DNA of 6,715 nt from Lautropia sp. (GTDB lineage Bacteria > Pseudomonadota > Gammaproteobacteria > Burkholderiales > Burkholderiaceae_E): assembly GCA_013813615.1 (NCBI GenBank), contig JACCRJ010000233.1:1-6715 (forward strand). The letters are read 5' to 3'. Below the pieces are notes generated by a model, which did not search any database, was not told the DNA's origin, and was given only the letters and a program-made list of their open reading frames with translations. The position numbers and the translations under genes are program-made. This document shows positions 1-6,144 of this stretch, piece by piece. The stretch's first letter is position 1; the number at the start of each line of letters is the position of its first letter.

Positions 1-114
1 TATGCGCGCTCGACACTCTCGCTGTCCCTGAACAAGCCTGTGACCATCGTCGAGTTGCCGCCATCTGATGCTGACTCTGCCATCGCCGCCTCCTGGGTCA
101 CCGCCGCGGGTTGA
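1..114 (+). CDS. Possible C-terminal end of an unrecognised protein (5' partial)
   Basis: Reading frame 1 is open from the first base of the window to a TGA at 112-114, giving 37 residues that begin YARSTLSLSLNKPVTIVELP and end in an Ala-rich tail. The composition is plausible for a soluble protein tail, but I recognise no domain or motif. Such a short open stretch in GC-rich DNA can arise by chance. If real, the gene lies on the same strand as the one at 430 but more than 300 bases upstream of it, so the two need not be co-transcribed. The sequence to the left of the window would settle whether this is a gene. Confidence 0.3.
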   Translation, partial: YARSTLSLSLNKPVTIVELPPSDADSAIAASWVTAAG

Positions 115-429
115 AGCCTCGAAGCTCGTATCAGCCTCCGAAGTCACGGACATGATCACACATAACCTCGCGTCGAGCCTGCCGAGACGATACCGGCTTA
201 TGGGTGATCGCCTCGCGTCGCCGCTGCACTGCCTGCCGTTTTCCTCTATTGATACGCCGTCTTCCAGGCGCTATGCTCAAGGAAACTCGCAGGCGCCGGC
301 GCGATTTTGCGGTGCACAACGTGTACGGGTAACCGACGAGTATCGGGTATCGAAGAATGAAGCCCGGCGGGCCGCCCCTGGCGCGAATCAGTCAGGTAAG
401 AATGCCAGGGAGACCATGGGGAGAATACC
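115..429. other. Intergenic stretch without a convincing gene
   Basis: About 315 bases lie between the putative stop at 112-114 and the GTG start at 430. Open frames on both strands here give Arg/Pro/Ser-rich translations with no family resemblance and no good ribosome binding site. I see no tRNA, rRNA or intrinsic terminator. It contains a sigma70-like hexamer pair at 249-277, a 10-bp direct repeat CCTCGCGTCG at 166-175 and 211-220, and a short GC-rich palindrome at 362-372. It most likely holds the promoter and 5' untranslated region of the gene at 430. Confidence 0.5.
249..277 (+). promoter_or_regulatory. Candidate sigma70-type promoter for the gene at 430
   Basis: TTGATA at 249-254 matches five of six -35 consensus bases. 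TATGCT at 272-277 matches four of six -10 bases. The 17-base spacing is optimal. Transcription would start near 284, leaving an untranslated leader of roughly 145 bases before the GTG at 430. This is a pattern match only, and such pairs occur by chance. It is the best candidate on the plus strand of this intergenic stretch. Confidence 0.35.
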
Positions 430-990
430 GTGAATATGCTTAGGCACTATTTCATCAGCGACAGCCTGGACGATCTGGAAGTCTTTGAAGAGCAACTGGA
501 AGCCGCCGGTATCTCCACGCCTCAGATCCACGTACTCAGCCTCAACGATGCGGAAGTGGAGCATCACTCTCATCTGCACGCGGTAAAGTCCTTCATGAAA
601 AACGACATTGTCCATTCCACAGAGCGAGGCGCCGTGGTGGGACTTTGCGCTTTCGCGCTGGTACTTGCCGTTGCTTATTTTGCTGGCTGGACCGAGTCCG
701 CTGCCGGCTGGATGCCTTTCATTTTCCTGGCTGTCGTGCTGCTCGGGTTTTGCACATGGGAGGGTGGGTTGATCGGCATCCAGGAGCCTAACCACAACTT
801 CGCCCGTTTCGCGCAAGCCTTGAAAGACGGCAAGCACATTTTCTTCGTGGATCTCGAACCAAGCCAGGAAGCGATACTGGAGAGGGTGCTCAAGCTCCAC
901 ACGCAGGTGGAACTTGCGGGAACGGGATCATCCACCCCGCATTGGCTTATCACCCTGTGGCAGAAGTCCGGACTGGTCCGCCATGCGTGA
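430..990 (+). CDS. Conserved uncharacterised membrane protein with two membrane segments
   Basis: A protein of 186 residues with three parts. Residues 1-66 are a soluble N-terminal region opening HYFISDSLDDLEVFEEQLEAAG, with a His cluster (H45, H46, H48, H50). Two membrane segments follow at about 67-87 and 92-117, the second ending CTWEGGLIGIQ. Residues 118-186 form a soluble tail containing an FFVDLEPSQEA stretch. I recall similar proteins in Pseudomonas and other gammaproteobacteria, sometimes carrying the doubtful label 'NAD/FAD-utilizing enzyme'; no nucleotide-binding motif is visible here. The topology suggests an inner-membrane hairpin with both ends on the same side. The GTG start is chosen because GGGGAG at 418-423 lies six bases upstream. 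ATG at 436, two codons in, is the alternative but is spaced less well. The gene converges on the oxidase operon with nine bases between stops, so a shared function is not implied. Confidence 0.85.
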   Translation: MNMLRHYFISDSLDDLEVFEEQLEAAGISTPQIHVLSLNDAEVEHHSHLHAVKSFMKNDIVHSTERGAVVGLCAFALVLAVAYFAGWTESAAGWMPFIFLAVVLLGFCTWEGGLIGIQEPNHNFARFAQALKDGKHIFFVDLEPSQEAILERVLKLHTQVELAGTGSSTPHWLITLWQKSGLVRHA

Positions 991-999
991 GGTTACCGC

Positions 1000-1404
1000 C
1001 TACCGAGGCACCGACGGCACCGCAGATTGCGTCCCGAAGAAGGTGCCCCTCGTCAGGAAGGTATAGTCCGCTTCCAGCGCGCCGATGCCCAGCAGGACCA
1101 GCAACAGCAGCGGCGGGACCAGGATGGCATACATCAGGGCCAGCCGCTCCCAGAGCATGTGCATGAAGACGGCGACGATAAGCCCGGCCTTCAGCAGCAT
1201 GAAGACGAGGATCAGGAACCACCGCAGGTAACCCTGGAACTGGAAGTAGTCGACAGCATAGGACGCAGCACTGAGAACGAACAGCAATCCCCAGATCTTG
1301 AGATAAACGCCGATAGGGTGTTGCTGCCCCTGTGCGTGTGCGGCAGGATGCTGCTGCCCCTGTGCGTGTGCCGCGGAATGTTGTTGCCCCTCTGCGTGTG
1401 CCAC
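1000..1404 (-). CDS. coxD: Cytochrome c oxidase subunit IV (caa3-type small subunit) with His-rich repeat N-terminus
   Basis: A protein of 134 residues, last gene of the oxidase operon. After a hydrophilic N-terminal tail (residues 1-30) come three hydrophobic segments at about 33-50, 61-82 and 88-109, with an MHMLWERLAL stretch between the second and third. This is the layout of prokaryotic subunit IV (CtaF/CoxD type), a small inner-membrane subunit thought to stabilise the catalytic core. The tail is unusual: three tandem 10-residue units of the form AHAxGQQHx, giving nine histidines in total. The start is GTG at 1404, preceded by AGGGGA within ten bases and only eight bases after the subunit III stop. 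An open frame continues upstream to 1710, but that part is a shadow of the subunit III gene. The family call rests on size, membrane pattern and operon position. The C-terminus runs nine bases short of the convergent gene's stop. Confidence 0.88.
   Translation of the reverse strand: MAHAEGQQHSAAHAQGQQHPAAHAQGQQHPIGVYLKIWGLLFVLSAASYAVDYFQFQGYLRWFLILVFMLLKAGLIVAVFMHMLWERLALMYAILVPPLLLLVLLGIGALEADYTFLTRGTFFGTQSAVPSVPR
1315..1404 (-). repeat. Three tandem 30-bp in-frame repeats in the 5' end of the subunit IV gene
   Basis: Units at 1375-1404, 1345-1374 and 1315-1344 each encode ten residues: VAHAEGQQHS, AAHAQGQQHP and AAHAQGQQHP. The last two are identical in protein and differ at only a few bases, mostly silent. 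The unit length is a multiple of three, so copy number can change without a frameshift. The near identity of units two and three suggests recent duplication by slippage or unequal crossing over. Each unit places two histidines and two glutamines in a hydrophilic tail. Confidence 0.9.
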
Positions 1405-1412
1405 GATTTCCC

Positions 1413-2138
1413 CTACCAGAGATAGAAAAAGGCGAAGATGAATACCCACACCAGATCGACGAAGTGCCAGTACAGTCCCATGATCTCTACGATCTCGTAG
1501 TTGCCCTTTCTGCCGGTCAGAAATCCTGGCCGCTGGCGATCCAGATCTCCCCGCAGAACCTTCGTCGCCACGATGATCAGGAATATCACGCCGATCGTTA
1601 CGTGAGTGCCATGAAAACCTGTGATCATGAAAAAAGTCGAGCCGAACTGCGCTGCGCCCATGGGGTTGCCCCAGGGACGCACTCCCTCTTCCGTGATCAG
1701 CTTGGTCCACTCAAAGGCCTGCATTCCGACGAATGACGCGCCCAGGGCCGCGGTGATCAGCAACAGGACGAAAGTCCTGACGCGATCTCTTCGATAGCCG
1801 AAGTTGACCGCCATGGCCATCGTCCCGCTGCTGCTGATCAGGATGAAGGTCATGATGGCAATCAGGAGGAGGGGGATGTGGTTGCCCCATAGCGTCAGTG
1901 CGAAAACCTCGCTGGGGTTGGGCCACGGCTCCGTGGTCGACATTCGCACAGTCATGTACGAAATCAGGAAGGCACCGAAGATGAAGGTATCGCTGACGAG
2001 GAAGATCCACATCATGGCCTTGCCCCATGGGACCTTCTTGAACGCCGACTGGTCCGAGGAGTAGTCGGCGACAATGCCTTGGAAGCCTTCAGGCGTCGGG
2101 AGGGTTTCTCCCGCACCCGTCAGCACGGGTTGCGTCAT
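1413..2138 (-). CDS. coxC: Cytochrome c oxidase subunit III
   Basis: A protein of 241 residues with about five membrane segments (roughly 41-63, 86-108, 120-142, 158-183 and 219-241), fitting short bacterial subunit III. Family signatures include GFHGTHVTIG (about 164-173) and the C-terminal YWHFVDLVWVFIF. The acidic residue that is usually Glu in the second-helix SE motif of subunit III appears as Asp50 in LVSDTFIFGAF. Subunit III binds subunit I in the inner membrane and supports proton uptake and enzyme stability; it carries no redox centre. The ATG at 2138 is chosen because the downstream sequence aligns with the family and AGGGG lies about nine bases upstream. The open frame reaching back to 3002 translates to Arg/Gly/Ala-rich sequence and shadows the neighbouring genes. 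It starts 14 bases after the other subunit III-like gene and ends eight bases before the subunit IV gene. Confidence 0.93.
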   Translation of the reverse strand: MTQPVLTGAGETLPTPEGFQGIVADYSSDQSAFKKVPWGKAMMWIFLVSDTFIFGAFLISYMTVRMSTTEPWPNPSEVFALTLWGNHIPLLLIAIMTFILISSSGTMAMAVNFGYRRDRVRTFVLLLITAALGASFVGMQAFEWTKLITEEGVRPWGNPMGAAQFGSTFFMITGFHGTHVTIGVIFLIIVATKVLRGDLDRQRPGFLTGRKGNYEIVEIMGLYWHFVDLVWVFIFAFFYLW

Positions 2139-2152
2139 GTGCTTTGGCCCCT

Positions 2153-2818
2153 TCAGGTAGACAACAGCAGCGCGAACAAAACCAGCCAGACCAGGAGCAG
2201 ATAGTGCCAGTACACCGTGCACAGCTCCACACTCAACCGTACCTCGCCGACCGCAATCCCGCGCCACAACCTGGCGGTGGCCCTGCCCCAGACCACCAGG
2301 CCCCCCAACAGGTGCAAACCGTGCAGCGCGGTTAGCAGGTAAAAGAAAGCGTTGGCCGGATTGGCCACCACAGGATAACCCGAGGCGTTCAGCTGTCGCC
2401 AGACCACAAGCTGCCCGGCGAGGAAGGCGAAGGTGAGAACACCCCCGGCGATCAGGCCGATTCTCACGCCGTCCGTGTGTCCCCGGTTTGCCGCAGCCCG
2501 CGTCCATTGCATGGCGACACTGGTCGCGATCAGCACACCCGTGTTCAACCACAGCAGCCCAGGCTCCGGCAAGGGCTTCCAGTCCCCCAGTTCCATCCGC
2601 ATGGCATAGGCGCTGACAAAGAGCGCGAACAGGGACGTCACCACCGCGAGAAATACCCACAGGCCGATCTTCGCCGCAGGCGGGGATACGTCGTCCCGGT
2701 GAACGTCTTCGGTGCCCTGCGCCACCCAAGGCCGGACGTTCATGGTTTGCTTCAATAGCCACCCGACGACGACGGCCATCAATCCGCCAAGCAACAGCAA
2801 CGTGATGGATTGACCCAC
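2153..2818 (-). CDS. Second, divergent cytochrome c oxidase subunit III-like protein
   Basis: A protein of 221 residues from a GTG start preceded by GAGGT about nine bases upstream, 18 bases after the subunit I stop. Hydrophobic segments lie at about 5-22, 50-72, 88-104, 120-140, 156-178 and 200-219. Subunit III features are the NTGVLIATSVAMQW stretch (92-105), the HGLHLLGG motif (166-173) and the terminal YWHYLLLVWLVLF (203-215). The helix that carries a conserved Glu in canonical subunit III reads FLAVVTSLFALF here, with no acidic residue, so it probably lacks the proton-related role of that residue. Together with the gene at 1413-2138 it makes a tandem pair of distinct subunit III genes, resembling coxO and coxP of the Bradyrhizobium coxMNOP operon. 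By order this one would correspond to coxO. Whether both copies enter one complex cannot be told from sequence. Confidence 0.88.
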   Translation of the reverse strand: MGQSITLLLLGGLMAVVVGWLLKQTMNVRPWVAQGTEDVHRDDVSPPAAKIGLWVFLAVVTSLFALFVSAYAMRMELGDWKPLPEPGLLWLNTGVLIATSVAMQWTRAAANRGHTDGVRIGLIAGGVLTFAFLAGQLVVWRQLNASGYPVVANPANAFFYLLTALHGLHLLGGLVVWGRATARLWRGIAVGEVRLSVELCTVYWHYLLLVWLVLFALLLST

Positions 2819-2836
2819 GTTCAGTTACCTCGGCGC

Positions 2837-4615
2837 TTACGCCTTGTCGTTCGCACCGGCCGCTACGTCGTCCGGTGGGACGTTTTGCGGAATGAAGTCC
2901 TGCTTGGCGCCTGGCACGCTGTAGTCGTAAGCCCAGCGGTAGACCAGCGGCAGGGTCTCGCCGAAGTTGCCGTGCCTCGGCGGGGTGTGGGGGGTCTGCC
3001 ACTCCAAGGTGGTGGCGTTCCAGGGGTTGGGACCCGATGGTTTGCCCTTGAAATAGCTCCAGAACAGATTGAACACGAACAGCAACTGGAAGTAGCCGAC
3101 GACCAGCGCCGCGATGGTGATCGCCACGTTCAGGGAATGCGCCGATTCGGGGATGAAGTCAGTGCCACCCACTGCAAAGTACCGACGCGGCACGCCCAGG
3201 AAGCCCAGGTAGTGCATCGGCAGGTAGATCGCATAGGTCCCGAGGAAGGTGCCCCAGAAATGAATCTTGCCCAAGGTATCGTCCAGCATGCGGCCGGTGA
3301 CCTTGGGGTACCAGTGGTAGATCGCCCCGAATATGACCATGATAGGCGCCACGGCCATCACCATATGGAAGTGGGCGACCACGAAGAAAGTGTCCGAAAG
3401 CGGCACGCTCACGGTGACGTTGCCGAGGAACAGGCCTGTCAGCCCGCCGTGTATGAACGCGAAGATGAACCCGATGGCAAACAGCATCGGCAGGGTGAGG
3501 TGTATATCGCCGTGCCACAGCGTCAGCACCCAGTTGTAGACCTTGATGGCTGTGGGAACGGCGATGATGAGGGTGGTGGTGGCGAAGAAGAAGCCGAAGT
3601 ACGGGTTCATTCCGCTGACGTACATGTGATGCGCCCACACCACGAAACTGAGCCCGCCAATGGCCAGAATCGCCCAGACCATCATGCGATAGCCGAAGAT
3701 GTTCTTTCTCGCATGGACACTGAGGAGGTCAGAGACGATGCCGAAGGCCGGCAAGGCGACGATGTAGACCTCGGGGTGGCCGAAAAACCAGAACAGGTGT
3801 TGAAACATCAGCGGGCTCCCGCCGCTGTAGGCGAGCGGCTTTCCCATCGAGACGATGGCGGGCATGAAGAAACTCGTGCCGAGCGTCAGGTCCAGCGTCA
3901 TCATCAGGGCGCTCACGAACAGCGCGGGAAAGGCCAGCAGCGCCAGGATGGTGGCCATGAAAATACCCCAGATCGTCAGGGGCAGCCGCATCATCGTCAT
4001 CCCCCGGGTGCGGCCCTGCAATACCGTCACCACATAGTTCAAACCGCCCATGGTGAATCCGATGATGAAGAACATCAGGGAAACGAGCATCAGGATGATC
4101 CCCCCGGCCGCCCCCGGCGTGCCCTGCAGAATCGCCTGCGGGGGGTATAGGGTCCAGCCGGCGCCGGTGGGCCCGCCGGGCACGAAGTAGCTCGCGACCA
4201 GCAGCAACACCGCCAAAAGATAGATCCAGTAGCTCAACATGTTGGCGTAGGGGAAAACCATGTCCCGGGCGCCTACCATCAGCGGGATGAGGTAGTTGCC
4301 AAACCCCCCCAGAAACAGCGCGGTGAGCAGATAGACCACCATGATCATGCCGTGCATGGTGACAAACTGAAGGTAGTTCGCGGGTTCTATGAAAGAGAAG
4401 ATCTGCGGGAACCCCAGTTGCAGCCGCATCAGCCACGACAACACCAACGCCAGCAGCCCGATCCCGATCGCAGTAATCGAATACTGGATGGCGATGACCT
4501 TGGCGTCCTGGCTCCAGATGTACTTCCCCAGGAAGGTTTTCGGATGGTAGAGCTCTGCCTCTTCGAATTCTGCAGGAGGAACAAAAGCGTTTTCGTCGTG
4601 AGCAACGTAAGACAT
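2837..4615 (-). CDS. coxA: Cytochrome c oxidase subunit I (heme-copper oxidase, A1 type)
   Basis: A protein of 592 residues, the catalytic core in the inner membrane that reduces O2 to water and pumps protons. The cofactor ligands are visible: H88 (TMHGM) and H417 for low-spin heme a, H415 for heme a3 (VVAHFH), and H280, H329 and H330 for CuB. Y284 in GHPEVY is the tyrosine cross-linked to H280. D-channel residues D118 and N125 and Glu282, and K-channel T355 and K358 (PTAIKVYNW), are present, placing it in subfamily A1. The Arg pair of the heme propionates is R477-R478 (VPRRY). An oddity is Ser407 where the Mg/Mn-site His normally stands (LSDT rather than LHDT). The ATG at 4615 is preferred because AAGGGG lies eight bases upstream; an in-frame extension to 4657 would add 14 unrelated residues. 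It follows subunit II by 45 bases. Confidence 0.97.
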   Translation of the reverse strand: MSYVAHDENAFVPPAEFEEAELYHPKTFLGKYIWSQDAKVIAIQYSITAIGIGLLALVLSWLMRLQLGFPQIFSFIEPANYLQFVTMHGMIMVVYLLTALFLGGFGNYLIPLMVGARDMVFPYANMLSYWIYLLAVLLLVASYFVPGGPTGAGWTLYPPQAILQGTPGAAGGIILMLVSLMFFIIGFTMGGLNYVVTVLQGRTRGMTMMRLPLTIWGIFMATILALLAFPALFVSALMMTLDLTLGTSFFMPAIVSMGKPLAYSGGSPLMFQHLFWFFGHPEVYIVALPAFGIVSDLLSVHARKNIFGYRMMVWAILAIGGLSFVVWAHHMYVSGMNPYFGFFFATTTLIIAVPTAIKVYNWVLTLWHGDIHLTLPMLFAIGFIFAFIHGGLTGLFLGNVTVSVPLSDTFFVVAHFHMVMAVAPIMVIFGAIYHWYPKVTGRMLDDTLGKIHFWGTFLGTYAIYLPMHYLGFLGVPRRYFAVGGTDFIPESAHSLNVAITIAALVVGYFQLLFVFNLFWSYFKGKPSGPNPWNATTLEWQTPHTPPRHGNFGETLPLVYRWAYDYSVPGAKQDFIPQNVPPDDVAAGANDKA

Positions 4616-4660
4616 GGAAACTACCCCTTTACTGATCGAGGGTGCGCGCCGGCGCAATGC

Positions 4661-6019
4661 TCAGCGAAGCGTATTGACGTAGGCAACGAGGTCATTGATC
4701 GCCTGCTGGTTGGCCAGGACGGAGGACATCAACGCCATCTGAGTTCCGTACACGTCCTGCGGATGGCTGCCGCGAACGCCCAGCTTGAAGTTCTTCAGTT
4801 GAGTGGCAAGGTACCAATCGCTCATACCCCGCAGCCGGGGGGCATTCATGGCCTGTATGCCCTGGCCATCATTGCCGTGACAGGCTCCGCAAGTAGATAC
4901 ATAAAGACTTTGACCGCTGCTCGGACTGCCACTCACCGTGACCGGGGCAGGCTTGTCCGGAAGCGTCCGGACGTACGCGCTGACATTGCCGATGGCGGCA
5001 TCGTCGCCGAGCGTCGCGGCCATCGGCGCCATCATCTTTCCAAAGACATCCTGGTCGTGGGCCCCCCGGACGCCGTGCTTGAAATATTTCAATTGCCGTT
5101 GCAGGTACCAGTCCTCTTGCCCGGTCAGTTTCGGCGCATTGAGCTGGCGATTTCCCTCCCCCTGCGATCCGTGACAGCCGGCACACGGTGCATAGAGCTG
5201 CTGCCCTGCGGCGACATCAGGGGGCGCCTGCGCTGAGGTTTGCGCGAACGTCGGGTAGCTGTCCAACCACGCCTGAAACGCCTGCTGTTCTTCCACTACC
5301 ACTTTGCCGCGCATGGCGAAGTGCGCCACACCGCACAACTCGTTGCAAAGGATGTCGAACTTCCCGATCCGGGTGGGGGTGAACCAGATGTACGTGACCA
5401 CGCCCGGCACCAGATCCATCTTGGCCCTGAACTGTGGTACCGCGAAGTTGTGCAGGACGTCAAGGGAACGGAGCTGCGCCTTGATCGGTTTGTCCAGGGG
5501 GAGATGCAGCTCCTGGGTCGCTACCAGCACGTCGTCCTGTCCGTCGGGATCTTCTGGATTAAGACCAAACGGGTTCTTGTCGCTCAGGTGCCGGGCGGCG
5601 GCGGTACCCAGCTTGCCGTCCTTCCCGGGAAAACGAAAGCGCCAGTGCCACTGCTGACCCACCACCTCGAAGACCGCCGCATCTTCCGGGACGGTGACGA
5701 AATTGGCCCATACGAACAGGCCGGGAGCCAACAGGGAGACGACGCCCACGGTGGTCACTCCGGTGAGCCACCATTCCAGCCGCTTGTTCTCGGGTTCGTA
5801 CGCCGCCCGGCGCCCCTTGCGGTGGCGAAAGCGCATCACGCAATAAGCCACGAACAGATTGACGGCGACGAAAACGAATCCGGTGACCCAGAACGTGATG
5901 CTGATCGTGTCGTCGATCGCGCCCCAATTGGAAGCGATCGGGGTGAAATACCACGGCGTCAGGAAGTGGAACAGGAGGGAGCCTGCGACCAGCAAAACCA
6001 GTACGACTGCTAGGATCAT
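4661..6019 (-). CDS. coxB: Cytochrome c oxidase subunit II fused to two cytochrome c domains (diheme caa3-type)
   Basis: A protein of 452 residues from the ATG at 6019. A hydrophobic N-terminus (1-22, signal peptide or membrane anchor) and two further membrane segments (about 42-62 and 84-106) precede a periplasmic CuA domain. Its ligands are visible: H190 in LHNF, then C225, E227, C229, H233 and M236 in CNELCGVAHFAM. An acidic loop at about 133-163 (around KNPFGLNPEDPDGQDD) is seen in the coxM-like branch of the family. Two class I cytochrome c domains follow, with CAGCH at 279-283 and CGACH at 377-381; M330 or M333 and M428 or M431 are the likely axial Met ligands. Electrons from a quinol-oxidising donor should pass through these hemes to CuA and on to subunit I. 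No good ribosome binding site precedes either ATG 6019 or the in-frame TTG at 6043. The ATG overlaps the stop of a possible leader ORF, which may drive its translation. Confidence 0.95.
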   Translation of the reverse strand: MILAVVLVLLVAGSLLFHFLTPWYFTPIASNWGAIDDTISITFWVTGFVFVAVNLFVAYCVMRFRHRKGRRAAYEPENKRLEWWLTGVTTVGVVSLLAPGLFVWANFVTVPEDAAVFEVVGQQWHWRFRFPGKDGKLGTAAARHLSDKNPFGLNPEDPDGQDDVLVATQELHLPLDKPIKAQLRSLDVLHNFAVPQFRAKMDLVPGVVTYIWFTPTRIGKFDILCNELCGVAHFAMRGKVVVEEQQAFQAWLDSYPTFAQTSAQAPPDVAAGQQLYAPCAGCHGSQGEGNRQLNAPKLTGQEDWYLQRQLKYFKHGVRGAHDQDVFGKMMAPMAATLGDDAAIGNVSAYVRTLPDKPAPVTVSGSPSSGQSLYVSTCGACHGNDGQGIQAMNAPRLRGMSDWYLATQLKNFKLGVRGSHPQDVYGTQMALMSSVLANQQAINDLVAYVNTLR

Positions 6020-6078
6020 GGCGGTGAGTCCGGTGCTTGGCAAGATACCGCGGACGCATGCACACGAACCGTGTGCAT
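6016..6078 (-). CDS. Possible 20-residue leader ORF coupled to subunit II
   Basis: An ATG at 6078-6076 has a good Shine-Dalgarno sequence, GAGG at 6087-6090, eight bases upstream. Its 20 codons end in a TGA (6018-6016) that overlaps the subunit II ATG (6019-6017) as ATGA, the classic arrangement for translational coupling. The product, starting MHTVRVHASA, has no recognisable domain and no run of one amino acid as attenuator peptides have. The subunit II start itself lacks a clear ribosome binding site, which fits reinitiation. The ORF is short enough to arise by chance, and its first seven codons lie within an inverted repeat. The alternative is that subunit II starts at TTG 6043 and this ORF is not translated. 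Confidence 0.35.
   Translation of the reverse strand: MHTVRVHASAVSCQAPDSPP
6058..6078. promoter_or_regulatory. Inverted repeat (9-bp arms, 3-base spacer) before the subunit II gene
   Basis: ATGCACACG at 6058-6066 and CGTGTGCAT at 6070-6078 are perfect inverted arms around a 3-base spacer. The element lies 39 bases upstream of the ATG at 6019, between the heme A synthase and subunit II genes. As DNA it looks like the operator of a dimeric regulator. As RNA it would form a tight hairpin that hides the start codon of the possible leader ORF. No T-run follows in the direction of transcription, so it is not an intrinsic terminator. I do not recognise it as the site of a particular regulator. Confidence 0.55.
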
Positions 6079-6144
6079 CACTGCAACCTCGACGGGTATG
6101 CTAGAGCAACTGCCGGAGATTCGCGACGATTTATTGCCGGAAGA

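Noticed and set aside
166..220. 10-bp direct repeat CCTCGCGTCG at 166-175 and 211-220.
   Set aside because: There are only two copies, 45 bases apart, with no flanking symmetry, so this may be chance.
362..372. GC-rich palindrome GCCCGGCGGGC upstream of the gene at 430.
   Set aside because: Five-base arms around one base are common in GC-rich DNA and cannot form a stable RNA loop.
68..433. A 121-codon plus-strand open frame in the left intergenic stretch.
   Set aside because: It is Pro/Ser/Arg-rich, has no ribosome binding site or family resemblance, and overlaps the start of the gene at 430.
1000..1710. A longer form of subunit IV starting at 1710.
   Set aside because: The added residues are a frame-shifted shadow of subunit III. 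The GTG at 1404 has a good ribosome binding site and fits the family length.
1413..3002. A 529-codon minus-strand open frame running from before the subunit I stop through to the subunit III end, suggesting a fusion protein.
   Set aside because: Its first ~288 residues are Arg/Gly/Ala-rich with no family resemblance and lie out of frame over two real genes. Only the part from the ATG at 2138 is a real protein.
2810..4150. A 446-codon plus-strand open frame opposite the subunit I gene.
   Set aside because: It is rich in His, Asp, Glu, Gln and Arg as expected for the complement of a hydrophobic GC-rich gene, and has no domain. The opposite strand encodes a complete subunit I with all its ligands.
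4646..4655. Palindrome GCGCCGGCGC between the subunit II and subunit I genes.
   Set aside because: A 10-bp self-complementary GC stretch is expected often at this base composition. It has no loop and no T-run, so it is neither a terminator nor a clear operator.
4616..4657. A 14-residue N-terminal extension of subunit I.
   Set aside because: The ATG at 4615 has AAGGGG eight bases upstream, and the extension covers that ribosome binding site.
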